A DNA stretch of 64,000 nt from Gordius sp. MW1 (taxonomy: Eukaryota; Nematomorpha; Gordioida; Gordea; Gordiidae): the NCBI GenBank assembly GCA_964036665.1, contig OZ038526.1, positions 2,790,001 through 2,854,000 of the forward strand, given 5' to 3'. This document shows positions 10,141-21,102 of this stretch, one piece after another. The notes under the pieces were generated by a model. The model worked only from the letters and a program-made list of their open reading frames with translations, was not told where the DNA came from and made no database searches. A program made the position numbers and the translations under genes. Position 1 is the stretch's first letter. Each line of letters begins with the position of its first letter.

Positions 10141-10305
10141 AATGTTAAAAAATAAGGGTCACGTATGAAATATTAAAACTACATTATCAATTTTATATTC
10201 ATTGTAACTACTATGTGAAAAAATATACGGCAGACAAATTGGAGGGAAGGTTGGGTGTCTCTACAATCAAACTTTCTGCGATAATGACAATATAGGATCT
10301 GATTG

Positions 10306-10472
10306 CATGGGCGTACGCAGGGGGGGGGGGGCGGCTGCCCCCCCCCTAATTTACGAAAAAAAAAAATTTCAACGCAAAAACATTGACAAATTAAAAATAT
10401 GTTTTGCCCCCCTCTAAATGAACTTTAAACGTTTTGCCCCCCCCCCTAATTCAAAACCTGGGTACGCCCATG
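10306..10472. mobile_element. 167-bp CATGGGCGTA element with perfect 8-bp target duplication
   Basis: The inverted ends are CATGGGCGTACGCAGG and CCTGGGTACGCCCATG. The flanks are TCTGATTG at 10298-10305 and 10473-10480, identical on both sides. The interior holds long G and C runs and AT-rich sequence with no coding capacity. This is the best-preserved member of the family also seen at 7600, 20586, 58805, 59335 and in the palindrome arms. Confidence 0.9.
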
Positions 10473-10799
10473 TCTGATTGATTAACATTTTGTTCCTGTA
10501 GGGTTGCACAAATATATTTCAAAGTATCATAAAATATCTGTAAAAAGGTGACTTCATTTTGAACCTTTAATTTACGAGATAATATAAGGCAGTTCTAAAG
10601 TCCGGCTGGTTGTTTTAAAAAATAGTTTAAATGTTAAAGATGCCTATCAGTATGTTTTGCAAAGTAATAAAAATAAAAACATCAAATAGTAATATGCTTG
10701 TGAAATTTGTGTTTATTTTTAATATTTCTCGTTGTTTTTTGCCATATTTATAATATATGTCTACATGCTTTTTATTTAGTGCTGTAAACATTTTTAATA

Positions 10800-11300
10800 A
10801 AAATCGAACGCGTTCACGTTCGTTCAAAATTTTATGATATTTTTTTTGATTTAATATAAATAAATATCTTATATTTTTTAACACAATATATAAGCCATGA
10901 TAAAAAATAATAGTTTTATTTCGATAATATAATTATAGATATAATAGAATAGAGCGAATATAAAGATTTTTTATTTATAAAATTTCTTATTTATTTATAA
11001 AAATAATTGTTTTTCAAAATTTTCGTCGGATAAACAGGAACGCTTGGCAGTTAATACAGCATTAGCTATACTAAAAACCCGCTCCCCAAGGGCAGATGAG
11101 GGGATTGGAGTATTGTACTTAATAAACAAATCTTTTAAAGCAGGAAATTTATTAAAAACATTTAATGTTTTGTCCCTCGCTTCAAAATATTGCGATAAGA
11201 TATCATTCTCCAATCCGCCCTCTACTTCCTCCGCAAACAAACGATATTTCGGAATCGACAGTTCTTTCATTATTAATTCTAGGGGTTTCAAACCCTTTTT
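10800..11300 (-). pseudogene. hAT transposase C-terminal fragment with GAACGCGTTC subterminal repeats
   Basis: On the minus strand, 11291-10995 encodes a hAT dimerisation segment (FPALKDLFIKYNTPIPSS, then ERVFSIANAVLTAKRS, LSDENFEKQLF). This differs from the intact 620-residue family and resembles the zinc-finger BED/hAT group. Beyond its stop, 10805-10826 carries GAACGCGTTCACGTTCGTTC, also seen at the hAT end at 36745-36870. The N-terminal two-thirds of the protein is missing, so this is a dead remnant. Confidence 0.75.
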
Positions 11301-11469
11301 TAATAAAACTAAAAGTTTATTCTTTTTTAAATTTAGTAATTATTGAATTCGGTCTTTTATATGAAATGAGTGAAAAATATTTACCATATTTTTGTCATGG
11401 CAATGTCAATTCATCTGTTGATTTTTAATATTCAAAATCTGAAGATGACGACGATTTAATAATATGATT

Positions 11470-14010
11470 GCCTACGACGGTCCCAAGTCCGTGTGCAAAA
11501 AGTGCACGGTTGGCGTCAGGTCGGAAACCGGCTATAAAAACCAACTCCAAAATTATGATAGTTTTAAATAAGATATGGCGTCCTCCACAAACGACGCGCA
11601 CTGCATACCCCGCCCGTGCAATGTGAAAAATACACGAGGGTTGCCCAACTCACAACGAAGGCGGTTAAGGAAATTTGTTGTTGAAAGAATACGAATAAAG
11701 TGCTGGATTGTAGGAACGTTGACGGGGAAGAGCATCGAGATCGCACAAATGCTAAAAAGAAGAAAGACATCGCCTGCCTACAAGAGACGAGGTGGAACGG
11801 AACCAAAGCCCGGGAGTTAGGAGAAGGCTACAAACTATTCTACAGTGGGTCACCAAATCGTAGAAACGGGGTCGGTATCGTTCTAAGCGAATCGTTCAAG
11901 GACAAGGTGGTGGAAGTCAAGCGTTGTTCCGACAGGCTAATGTGGGTGAAGATTGCAGATCAAGGGGGCCTCCTAACCGTTATGTGCGCGTATGCTCCCC
12001 AAATTGGGTGTTTGGAATAAGTGAAAGACATATTCTTCGATTCATTGGAAAAGGAAATACAAGGAATAGGAGTAAATCTTCTATATATTTAATTATCTAT
12101 TTCTAAAAATGTGCAATATATAATTTTTTACCTATGAATTTAAAAACAGTTTATCGCATTAATTTGTCAGCGATATATATTTGCTTATTATTGGGGCAGA
12201 TTTCAACGCTCACGTAGGGAAAGATCGCCTCGGGTATGAACACAATCATGGAGGCTATGGGCATGGTCTGAAGAACAAAGAAGGGGAAAAACTTCTCCAA
12301 TTATTCCAATCGTTAACACCTATTTTCGAAAACGCGAAGTTCATATTGTGACCTATAGAAGTGGGAAGCATTTAAGTCAAATTGACTATTTGCTTATACG
12401 GCGAAAGTATGGAGTATCAAGGATTGCAAAGTAATACCAGGAGAAGAAATCGCCAGGCAACATGGTCCCCTTGTTATGGATCTTGACAGAAGAGTATTTC
12501 CCGAAAGAAGAAAGGTCTATGAACCTCGAATTCGATACGAAAGGCTAAAGGATACGTCGACGAACGAAGAATACCATCAAAAAGCCTCCTCACTCTTGGG
12601 TGCAAGGATGCAAAGGGACGTAGACGAGATTGGGAGACGCTATCTAAGGACATTAAGGAAACAGCGATTCATGTTCTAGGACAGACCAAAGGAGGCAAAG
12701 CTATGAACAGGGAACTATGGTGGTGTGATCAAACGGTTAAAGATTTCATCGAAAGAAAGAAAAATCTATATAAACGGTGGCTAAATAAAAAATGTCGGAG
12801 GATTATCAAGAATATAGGGACGCAAAGAGGGCCGCAAAAAAGGCCGTTGCAAAAGCGAAGAATGCCGCGTACACCGAGATGGCAAGCAAACTGGATCATA
12901 AAAGAAGCGATAGGCTTATGTACAAAATTGGCCAAGATAAGGGAGAAGAAAAATCGCGTTGTTGGAGTTCCCTAAAATAGTCAAAAACGAGAAGGGTCAA
13001 ACCTTATTAAGTGATGGAAAGGTGGAAAGGATATTTTGAGAAACTTATAAATATTGCAAATGACAAGGATTCTCTTTCCAAAATTGAGCCAAATATAAGC
13101 ACGGTCCAACTCTTTCAGGAGGATGAAGTTAGGACACAAATGAACAAGATGCAATAAGGAAAAGCGCTTTGCTCTGATGTCGTGAAGAAGGAGTCACCAC
13201 CATGACCAACCTCCTTAACAAGATATTGGTAGAAGAGCGAATTGCTTATCAATGGACAGCAAGCACGATTATACCTTTATTCAAAGGCAAAGGGGGCCTC
13301 AGGACTGTGGCAATTACAGAGGTATCAAGCTAACTTGCCACTCGTTGAATTATGGAAAGGATCTTAGAAACAAGGCTGAAAAACAAGGTAAAAATATCGG
13401 CTAATCAATTCGGATTTGTGGCCGGCAAATCCACAATCGACCCAATCTTCGCCTAAGACAAATGATGGATAAATATGGTGAAAAGAGGAAAGACCTACAT
13501 ATGGTTTTTATCGACTTGGAGAAAGCTTATGACACGGTCCCCCCCATGAAGTTTCAAACTCTTGCGTTAGGACGACAGTTGGAGACTCTAAACCTTTTCG
13601 GATTAATATTGGATTACATCAAGGCTCTGCTATAAGTCCCTTTTTATTATAATTTAGACACGATAACGAGGGACATTTAAAAGCCATCGCCATGGTGTAT
13701 GCGATATGCCGATGATACAGAACTATGTGAGGAAACAAGGGAGTATTCGATGAAGCCGAAAAGTGGTGAAAGCGCTTAGCTGGATATGGTTTGAAGATCA
13801 ACAATCGAAAAACGGCATACATGGAAATGAACGTTACAGGCACCCCATCATTGGATGACCATCTAAAGTACCAAAAAGTAGACAGATTTACATACCTCGG
13901 CTCGATGCTACATCAAGAGGGAGGTTGCGCAACGGAAGTCAATGCCCGGATCCAAAAAAGATGGCTTAAATGGCGAAGCGTATCCGGTGTAATGTGCGAC
14001 AAGAGGGGGG
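11470..14010 (+). pseudogene. RTE-type LINE, copy 1 (5' end to mid-RT, decayed)
   Basis: The 5' end (CCTACGACGGTCCCAAGTCC) matches that of the copy at 59177. Fragments in shifting frames encode an AP-type endonuclease (ACLQETRWNG, NGVGIVLSESFKD, then GADFNAHVGKD near 12190) followed by reverse transcriptase (STIIPLFKGKG, YRGIKL, FIDLEKAYDTVP near 13510, and YADD at 13705-13716). About 120 bp of AT-rich DNA near 12067-12190 interrupts the endonuclease. Many stops and frameshifts make it inactive. It breaks off at about 14010 in a G run that joins the composite repeat family. RTE-clade assignment is from motif resemblance. Confidence 0.85.
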
Positions 14011-14019
14011 GGGGGCATA

Positions 14020-14304
14020 GGGTAATTATCAATGTTAACCTAATATAGCAACTCAAAAAACGAAAAAAAATTTCGATTCACAATTTGGCCTATACTCATT
14101 TTTTCATTGGTCAGTAGCCAGGACACGGTCAAAGAGTCATATAATCAATGAACAAGAACAATATATTAATTTAATTTAAAAAGAATTTGCCCTCTCCGGG
14201 ATTTAACCAGCAATTAAGATACATGTTGGACGGACGGACGACGGACAACGAAAAGCGAGCCCATAAATTGCTAGCAATTAATAAGATAAAAAACGAGGGC
14301 CGAA
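14020..14304 (+). repeat. Composite hairpin-repeat module, tail part
   Basis: It carries TAATTATCAATGTTAACC, a remnant hairpin unit (ATTGGTCAGTAGCCAGGACA), a T-arm-like CTCTCCGGGATTTAACC, ACGGACGGACGACGGACAAC and GAGCCCATAAATTGC. These pieces occur in the same order in other module copies. The hAT element at 14305 is inserted at its end. Confidence 0.7.
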
Positions 14305-15029
14305 TAGAGCCCTGCACGGGCCGCCCGAAGCCCGACCCGGCCCGAGCCCGGCCCGATCGGGTTTCGGGCCGGGCTCGGGCAGAATTTATAAAACAATTGG
14401 GCCTCGGGCTCGGGTCGGGCCTGATGCGGCGGCCCGACCCGAGGCCCGAGCCCGGCCCGAATTGAACTAAAGCAAATTAATCTTTTATAACATAGGATTT
14501 AAATCAACTCAATATTAATAATTATCTTCGCGCAGCCTACATTATATAGCTTCTAAACTTCAGCTTATTTCCCTTGCCTAATATAATATAACTGACCTGA
14601 ATTGCAAATCTGATTATATTTTATAGAATCATAGTAGCTGTTACTTTAGAAATAAGAAAAGTAACTATTTCAAAAGGTTTTTTATTTGAAACTGTTAAAA
14701 ATTTATTTTATAAAGTTAAATTTTTAGCTTTAAATGATTAGCTGAATAAACTCTAACGAGTGAAAACGGATTTTTTATTTCAAATTTATTCTAGTTGTAA
14801 ATTAGGAGTAATAACAATGTAATGCATTTTATATCTAGATGGTGAAAAAAAATTTCGATAATATATTTTTTCAAAAATTTTATTTGGAAAATCGGGTCGG
14901 GCTCGGGCTCGTGTCGGGCCAAAAATAAAAAAGTCTTTCGGGCTCGGGCCGGGCTCGGGCAAAATAAAAATTGAGAAGTCGGGCTCGGGCCGGGCTCGGG
15001 CCGAAGAAATTTCATTTTGCAGGGCTCTA
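14305..15029. mobile_element. 725-bp non-autonomous hAT with perfect 8-bp target duplication
   Basis: The inverted ends are TAGAGCCCTGCA and TGCAGGGCTCTA. The target duplication GGGCCGAA is identical at 14297-14304 and 15030-15037. Both subterminal zones are dense with GGGCTC/GGGCCG hexamers; the centre is AT-rich and non-coding. It inserted into the GGGCCGAAGGCCC hairpin at the head of a composite repeat module. Confidence 0.92.
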
Positions 15030-15230
15030 GGGCCGAAGGCCCTCGTGGGAAGGGGGAGGGGAGAAGGGAAGGGGAGAAGGGAAGGTGGGACGACTCATCT
15101 ATACTTCGTATAAATGTATCATATTTGCTATGCAATTTATGGGCGAGAAAGGTGGGAAGGGGCGAGAATGCCTATAGGGGGGTATTAAATGCCTAATGAT
15201 TAATTAATTATTTATACAAATTTTCCATTT
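15030..15230 (+). repeat. Composite module, head part
   Basis: It contains GGGCCGAAGGCCCTCGTGGG, purine-rich GGGAAGGGGAG tracts, CGTATAAATGTATCATATTT, TGCTATGCAATTTATGGGCG and CCTATAGGGGGGTATTAAAT. The same series recurs at 18086, 25075, 29590 and 56775. Confidence 0.75.
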
Positions 15231-15232
15231 AT

Positions 15233-15300
15233 AGGCAAAATGTAATATAGGCAAGGGTTAGGGTTAGATTTAGTGTTTGCATCTAGTTGCGTATTACATT
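15233..15300 (+). repeat. Dispersed repeat with telomere-like GGGTTAGGGTTAG
   Basis: Bases 15233-15300 (TGTAATATAGGCAAGGGTTA, then GGGTTAGATTTAGTG) reappear inverted at about 19795-19845. The telomere-like core is only two repeats long and internal, so it is part of a dispersed repeat rather than telomeric DNA. Confidence 0.55.
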
Positions 15301-15409
15301 AGTTTTTACGGCCTTTAGTGATTATGGGTCTAACAAACAATATATTATAAAACATCACAATGTTAAGAATTTGCAGAATTGTTGGGAGAAATTTTTGTTG
15401 AATTTGAAC

Positions 15410-16010
15410 AATTTTTAATTAAAAAAATCAAAAATTTGGCGAATGGTCATTTTTTCTCCATTGGTCAGTACCAACAGATACTCTATAAGTCAATGATAGC
15501 CAAAAAAACGGAAAAAAAATTTGATGCTCACTTTGGCCAATGGTCATTTTTTTCCATTGGTCAGCAGCCAGGACACGGTAAAAGTGGATATAAATTCATA
15601 ATAGTCAAAAAAAAACGAAAAAAAAATTTTCGAATCACATTTTGGCTAATGGTCATTTTATTCCATTGGTCAGCAGCCAGCGGACGGCCAAAAAGTCATA
15701 ATAGCAATGGTAGGAACAGGAACAATCATAATAGTCAAAAAAAACGAAAAAAATAATTTCGATTCACATTTTGGCCAATGGTCATTTTTTCCATCGGTCA
15801 GGAGCCAGCGGACGGCCAAAAAGTCATAGGAACAATCATAATAGTCAAAAAAACGAAAAAATAAACTCGGATTCACATTTTGGCCAATGGTCATTTTTTT
15901 CATTGGTCAGCAGCCAGCGGACGGCCGAAAAGTCTTATTATCAATGATAGTAACAAGAACAATCATAAGAGTCAAAAAAACTCCGGGATTCTAACCCAAA
16001 AACTAGTTAA
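15410..16010 (+). repeat. Array of hairpin repeat units (about 5 copies)
   Basis: Units carry GGCCAATGGTCATTTTTTCC followed by ATTGGTCAGCAGCCAG, then either GGACACGGTAAAAGTGG or CGGACGGCCAAAAAGTCATA. They end in runs of A with CG (AAAAACGAAAAAAA). The CCAATGG...CCATTGG inverted pair gives every unit a small hairpin with a T-rich loop. No protein is encoded. Confidence 0.8.
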
Positions 16011-16134
16011 ATTGCATAGCAATTAAAAGTAAACAACTTTTATTTATGTTTATTATATAATAAAATGAAACAATAATAGAACAAGCGGACGGCCAAAAAG
16101 TCATATTATCAATGGTAGTAACAGGAAAAATGTA

Positions 16135-16615
16135 TTAATTTAATTTACAAAATGAAAAAAATTTTTGCCCTCTCCGGGAATCGAACCAGCAATTCAGAAC
16201 GTTCGTCGGGGTTCGAACCCACATTAATAGAGGCGTAGGCTTTTGTAGGGGCACAGGGACGCATATCAGTAGAGGCATAGGCCCTTGTAGTGGAGGTATA
16301 GCAATTAATATCAATGTTACCCAATTCAAAAACGAATAGATATACTTATGCATTAATTTAACATAGCAATTAAAACCCGACCCCGCCCGAAAGCGAGGGA
16401 GATAGAGATGAGGGGTGGGGCACCTCTTATGCATCTATTTAAAAAATAACACAGCGAGGGAGATAGAGATGAGGGGTGGGGCACCTCTTTCTCATGCATT
16501 AATTTAAAAAATCGATAACCTAATATACCCAATGCAAATAGATAGGGACGGACGGACGGACAACGGACGGACGGACGGACAACAAAAAACGAGCCCATAA
16601 ATTGCATAGCAATTA
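16135..16615 (+). repeat. Composite module, tail with tRNA-like T-arm
   Basis: Reading along: GCCCTCTCCGGGAATCGAAC (complement of a tRNA B box), AGAGGCGTAGGCTTTTGTAG, GAGGGAGATAGAGATGAGGG with GGTGGGGCACCTCTT twice, CGATAACCTAATATACCCAA, a GGACGGACGGACAACG stretch, then GAGCCCATAAATTGCATAGC. The final block is the inverted complement of the head's TGCTATGCAATTTATGGGC. Confidence 0.75.
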
Positions 16616-16619
16616 ATTA

Positions 16620-17670
16620 ACTCATGAGGAATGTTAAGCAAGCAGTTTAGTTAAAAAAGATTTTAAAGCAACACTACACTTTATATTTATTTTAAAAACA
16701 ACAGCTTAATAACAACTATTCACAATTTTCGTATAAAAAATAGGTTTTTTACAAGGTTGTTTTGAAATAAAGTGCGTTAACAATTTTCTAAACATTCTTT
16801 TAACATCTATTTTTAAATTATCTAGCCAAATATCCCCGTACCTGCCGGAGCCCAGATACTTGACAAATCGAAAATCTTCACCGTTTCCCTCCCATTATCT
16901 TCCATTTTATAGACCAAATCCGGTATCGCTATTACCAATCTATGGCATAGGTCGTGCCCGTTCACTCGGGAAAAAATATTATTCATATTTTGGAAATGTC
17001 TTTTTAGAAAAGCAGTTACATGGATATTTAAATACGACTAGGTTTGTTTTAGTGGATCAAGGCTTTTTTAATATTTTTTGACTGTTCGCCCAGCATGTCT
17101 ACGCCAATTTTAAGTCATTCAACGCAATTTAAATTATTCAATTAACCAACATCTAACTAAACTAAAAGGGCATCCCACCTTTTTTATATTTTATCATAAA
17201 TTTATAGAGTTTAATAAGATTTTGACTCAAAAATTAATAAATGCTATGTAGTTTCTAGGTATTTTTAAATTTGTATTAAAAGTTAGGATCTAAGAAGCAA
17301 CTTAACCGTTACTCAAATATTATTCATATTTTAAATTGTTAAAAACTAGAACAATATTTGGAATTACCCATATAATATTTAAATAAATTTTGTAAAGCTG
17401 CGATTTTTTTACGTGGTATATGTATATGTGGTCTTCTTCGGGATGAAGTTTAATCCTATAATGACAAACAATGGGCGTGCTTTGCTATCTTGTCGCCGGA
17501 TCGGCAAACAATAACAATCTAAAACAAATCAAACAAAATTAAATAATAAATGCAATTAATAAAAATAATATAAACAAGATGATAATAAAAAGCAGTTAAA
17601 AATAACCCTCATAATAATGGTAGTAATAATTATTTTGGTTTATTATATTAGAAATTAGTTAATAATAAAT
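16620..17670. other. AT-rich sequence without recognisable genes
   Basis: I find no gene, RNA or repeat that I can name here. Short open frames (for example 16860-17081) show no domain resemblance. Confidence 0.6.
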
Positions 17671-17671
17671 T

Positions 17672-17880
17672 GCGGGTTTTTATAATAATCAGAAGATAAT
17701 AACATAAATTGCCTATAACCCCTTTCAGGAGTGCCGCAATTAAATTAAAAGTACCCTCTAATTAATTAGTCTCAATTAAAATTGCCTATAGATGGCGCTA
17801 ATTAGAGGATACTTTTTACTTAATTGCGGCACTCATGAAGGGAGTTTTTAGTATCTTCTGATTTTTATATATACTTTCAT
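17672..17880. mobile_element. MITE-like long hairpin
   Basis: AGTGCCGCAATTAAATTAAA at 17730 faces its complement ending GCGGCACT at 17833. The symmetry continues outward (AATCAGAAGATA near 17680 and TATCTTCTGATT near 17855), so about 200 bp folds into an imperfect hairpin. There is no coding capacity and the superfamily is unknown. Confidence 0.65.
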
Positions 17881-18085
17881 CTTTCTCTGTTGTCCGAATC
17901 AAAAAAGTGCCTTAAAAGAGATTTTCATCCAGCAGTAGTCTCAGCTTCTCTCCTTGTTAGATTTTTGAAATACCAACTTAAATATATGAAAGAAATTATC
18001 AAATTTTGAATAGAAATTAAAACATACCAAAATAAAGGTTAATTTTTTTGCTAATAATAAACTTATTTATAATTAAAAAATATAA

Positions 18086-18540
18086 ATGTATAAAAAACCA
18101 GGGCCTGGGAAGGAGGAGGGGGAAAGGGAAGGGGGAACCAAACTCATCTATACTCCGTATAAACGAGCATGTCTGCTAGGAAATTTATGGGCGAGAATGC
18201 CTATAGGGGGTATTAAATGCAAAATGATTAGTTCATTATTTATACAAATTTTCTATCACTTTGGCCAATGGTGGTTTTTTCTAATGGTTAGTAGACAGCC
18301 AAATAACTAGCCTATAATTATAACCTAGAAAAAAAATCGATTTTAATCTTACTTTGGCCAGTGATCATTTTTTTTATTGGTCAGTAGCAAGGACACGGTC
18401 AAAAAGTCATATAACCAATGGTATTAACAGGAACAATATATTAATTTAAAAAAAAATTGTCCTTTCCGGGATTCGAACCAGCAATTAAGATACATGCTGG
18501 ACGGAAGGACGGACAACAAAAAGCGAGCCCATAAATTGCA
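18086..18540 (+). repeat. Composite module, short complete copy
   Basis: A head (GGAAGGAGGAGGGGGAAAGG, CTATACTCCGTATAAACG, ATTTATGGGCGAGAATGCCT) is followed by two hairpin units (GGCCAATGG and GGCCAGTGATC types), a T-arm-like TTTCCGGGATTCGAACC and the terminal GAGCCCATAAATTGC. It shows the full order head, hairpin units, T-arm and tail in about 450 bp. Confidence 0.7.
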
Positions 18541-20135
18541 TTTTAATTTTTTGTGATTTAGATCAATTCTCAAAGACCTCGATTTGCCAAGAGGCAAAAT
18601 TTTCGTAGTAATATTTTAACTGAATCCATTGAGGTTTATTATAAATAACAATATTCATCCACTCTTGATTCCTTCGTTAATAAATAAATCAACGGTTTCC
18701 CATAAAACGAATTATAAAACTTTCAAATCTTGTTCTTGCAAATCCAACGCTAACCTTATTTTTTAGAGAAATTATAAGCTATTCGAAATTGAACATGCAT
18801 GGTTCTTTCACATAAATGAGATATTTTTTAAAGTGTAAATTACACAATGATAATAAATTCCAGCCTCCCCCCTGCGTGGCCAGGGCATAGGGGGAGGCAT
18901 AAAGTAGCGGCTGCCCCCCCCCGCCCTTAAATTTAAAAAACATTAATATTTAAAAAAATTATGACTAAAATTTCAAATCAAAAAGCGCAAAGGCAATACA
19001 ACTATGAAACAGTTATAAGAAATTGATTTGATTTACAACGAATGAGATGGCCAAAAACAAAAATCAATATAGAAAACGATCTCGCACCAACTAAGGGGCA
19101 ATTATAACATCTGGGAAAGTTGGTTTTAATAAATGGTGATGAAAAGTTTGTGGGATTTGAAAATAAGCCTATTTCTAAAAAAAATTAATAAGCACACATT
19201 TAATTTAAAAATATCAGATAATATTATGATGAGAAGGCAGTTGAAAAATGATTTCTAAAAACGCAATTTATCTTAAAATGTCACCCAAAACGTATTTTAA
19301 AGTAAGTTCAAACAATAACTTACGGTGAACGTGTGGCTTAGGGAAAGGCTTCGGGCCAACCAGTGTGCCATGGTTATATACGTTTCGGGAGTATTCCGGG
19401 TTAATTTTAGGATACATGGTATCGGCGCGAATTCATATAATTTCCAGAATGTAGCTTAAAGAAATAAAGCTACGACAAACTAATTTTTCCATGGGAATTT
19501 TAAAATTGGAAATTTCAAAAGTTGAGTATTGACCTAACAGAGGCTAGTTACCTAGAATGGAGATTAACAAAAGGGTTTTTCAAGGTGGCTTATAATTTTT
19601 CAATCTCATTCCCCGCATGGATGACGGTAAGATCTCACTAAATTTGGAACAATAAAGCAAAAAAATTGATTTGCTAAAATCAAGGGAGCTGGGTAGAGTG
19701 TAGTAAAAGGCGTGTGATTTTTACGGTAGCTGAATCTGGTGCAAAATGTACGAGTGCCAAAATGTAATAAGAACTACATATTATCAAATAAATCACTAAA
19801 TCTAACCCTAACCCTTGCCTATATTACATTTTGCCTATATTACATGAAATTTACAAATTAAACAATAATAATCTTTACAAAATAAACGATAATAACATTG
19901 GAAAACTTACCCAACGCGGAGGTTTTTAAATGGCATGCGCATAAGCGATTCTTGCCTGTATTACATTTTAGCACTCGTACATTTTGCACAGAAGTGCGGT
20001 AGCTAACTGCTTCCCCTCCCTCCCTCAATATATGCACAGTTACAAGGCATTTTAAGAGCGCGGTAATTAATTTTAAAATTATCGTCATTTATCGAACATC
20101 AGTTAGTCAGTGGCAATATAAATTGAAACGTTTGA
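18541..20135. other. Mostly unassigned AT-rich DNA
   Basis: A decayed C-run element of the CATGGGCG type lies near 18867-18940, and the inverted copy of the telomere-like repeat (CTAACCCTAACCC) near 19800-19845. Nothing else is recognised, and no gene is supported. Confidence 0.5.
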
Positions 20136-20141
20136 GCGCAT

Positions 20142-20515
20142 AGGCGTAGCCAGGATTGCCTCATGGGGGAAGGGGGGGGGGGGGGGGTTCCAAAATTTTT
20201 TTTTAAATACTGTTAAACAAAAATTTATAAAGCTTTATGTGTCTATTTGGTAAAATTTAATAAAATATCATCATATGCTGATTTGGTGTCAATACTTTAA
20301 TTTCAACTAAAAAAGGAGATATAAGACATCTAAATAAAACGTATGTAAATAAAATAAAAATATTTTTGCCATGTTTTAAACAATAAATAGGCATGTGGTA
20401 TGGTAAGTTTACAATAATAACCAAGGCAGTTGCTATAACCAGATAAAATAGTGACATTAAATATAACAAATTTTTCTTCAATCAACCCTCCCCCCCCCCC
20501 CCCCCGCCTTCTTAA
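20142..20515. repeat. Decayed CATGGGCGTAG-type element with poly-G and poly-C ends
   Basis: It begins near CATAGGCGTAGCCAGGATTG and has a long G run at about 20168-20187 and a long C run near 20490-20507, facing each other as G/C inverted blocks around AT-rich DNA. It is larger than the 167-bp members, and boundaries are uncertain. Confidence 0.45.
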
Positions 20516-20585
20516 AAACCAAATGTTAGTGCGAAGGTTTATTTAAATTAATAGGTGTTTAAAAAATACGGATTACCCTAGTTAG

Positions 20586-20720
20586 CATGGGCGTAGCTAG
20601 CATTGGATTATAGGGGGGCATTAATGATTTAGGGAGGGGCAAAATGATAATTTTTGAGAAATTCTTAGATTTAGAGGGGAGCAGCCGCCCCTCCCTGCCT
20701 TCCCCTTGGCTATGGCTATC
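20586..20720. mobile_element. CATGGGCGTAG element, 135-bp copy
   Basis: It starts CATGGGCGTAGCTAGC, and its right end (CCCCTTGGCTATGGCTAT) is a decayed complement. The flanks CTAGTTAG (20578-20585) and CTAGTTAA (20721-20728) match at seven of eight positions, an aged 8-bp target duplication. Confidence 0.7.
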
Positions 20721-20849
20721 CTAGTTAAACTTAAGGAATCCAAAAATTAAATTCAAATCTTGAGAAGATACGGTAAAAATTAATAAAGACTTTAGCAGTA
20801 ATTTAAATAAATTAGATTAAATTGAATTAAACCAATCTGAAAATTTCAA

Positions 20850-21102
20850 TGGATCCCTTTTTTATTGGTCAGTAGCCAGCAAACGACCAAATAACAATTA
20901 AAATATAAAAAATTGCTACACTTTGGCCAATGGCCATTTTTTTCATTGGTCAGTAGCCAGGACATGGTCAAAAAGGATATAAATACATAAAAGACGAAAA
21001 AAAACGAAAAAAAAATTTGATTCACAATTTGGCCAATGGTCATTTTTTTATTGGTCAGTAGCCAGGATACGGTAAAAAAGTCATATTATCAATGGTATTA
21101 AC
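20850..21102 (+). repeat. Composite module hairpin units, left of hAT copy C
   Basis: Three hairpin units with ATTGGTCAGTAGCCAG run up to TCAATGGTATTAAC. The hAT copy C is inserted exactly there, and the module resumes at 23729. The uninterrupted equivalent is at about 24090-24120. Confidence 0.75.
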
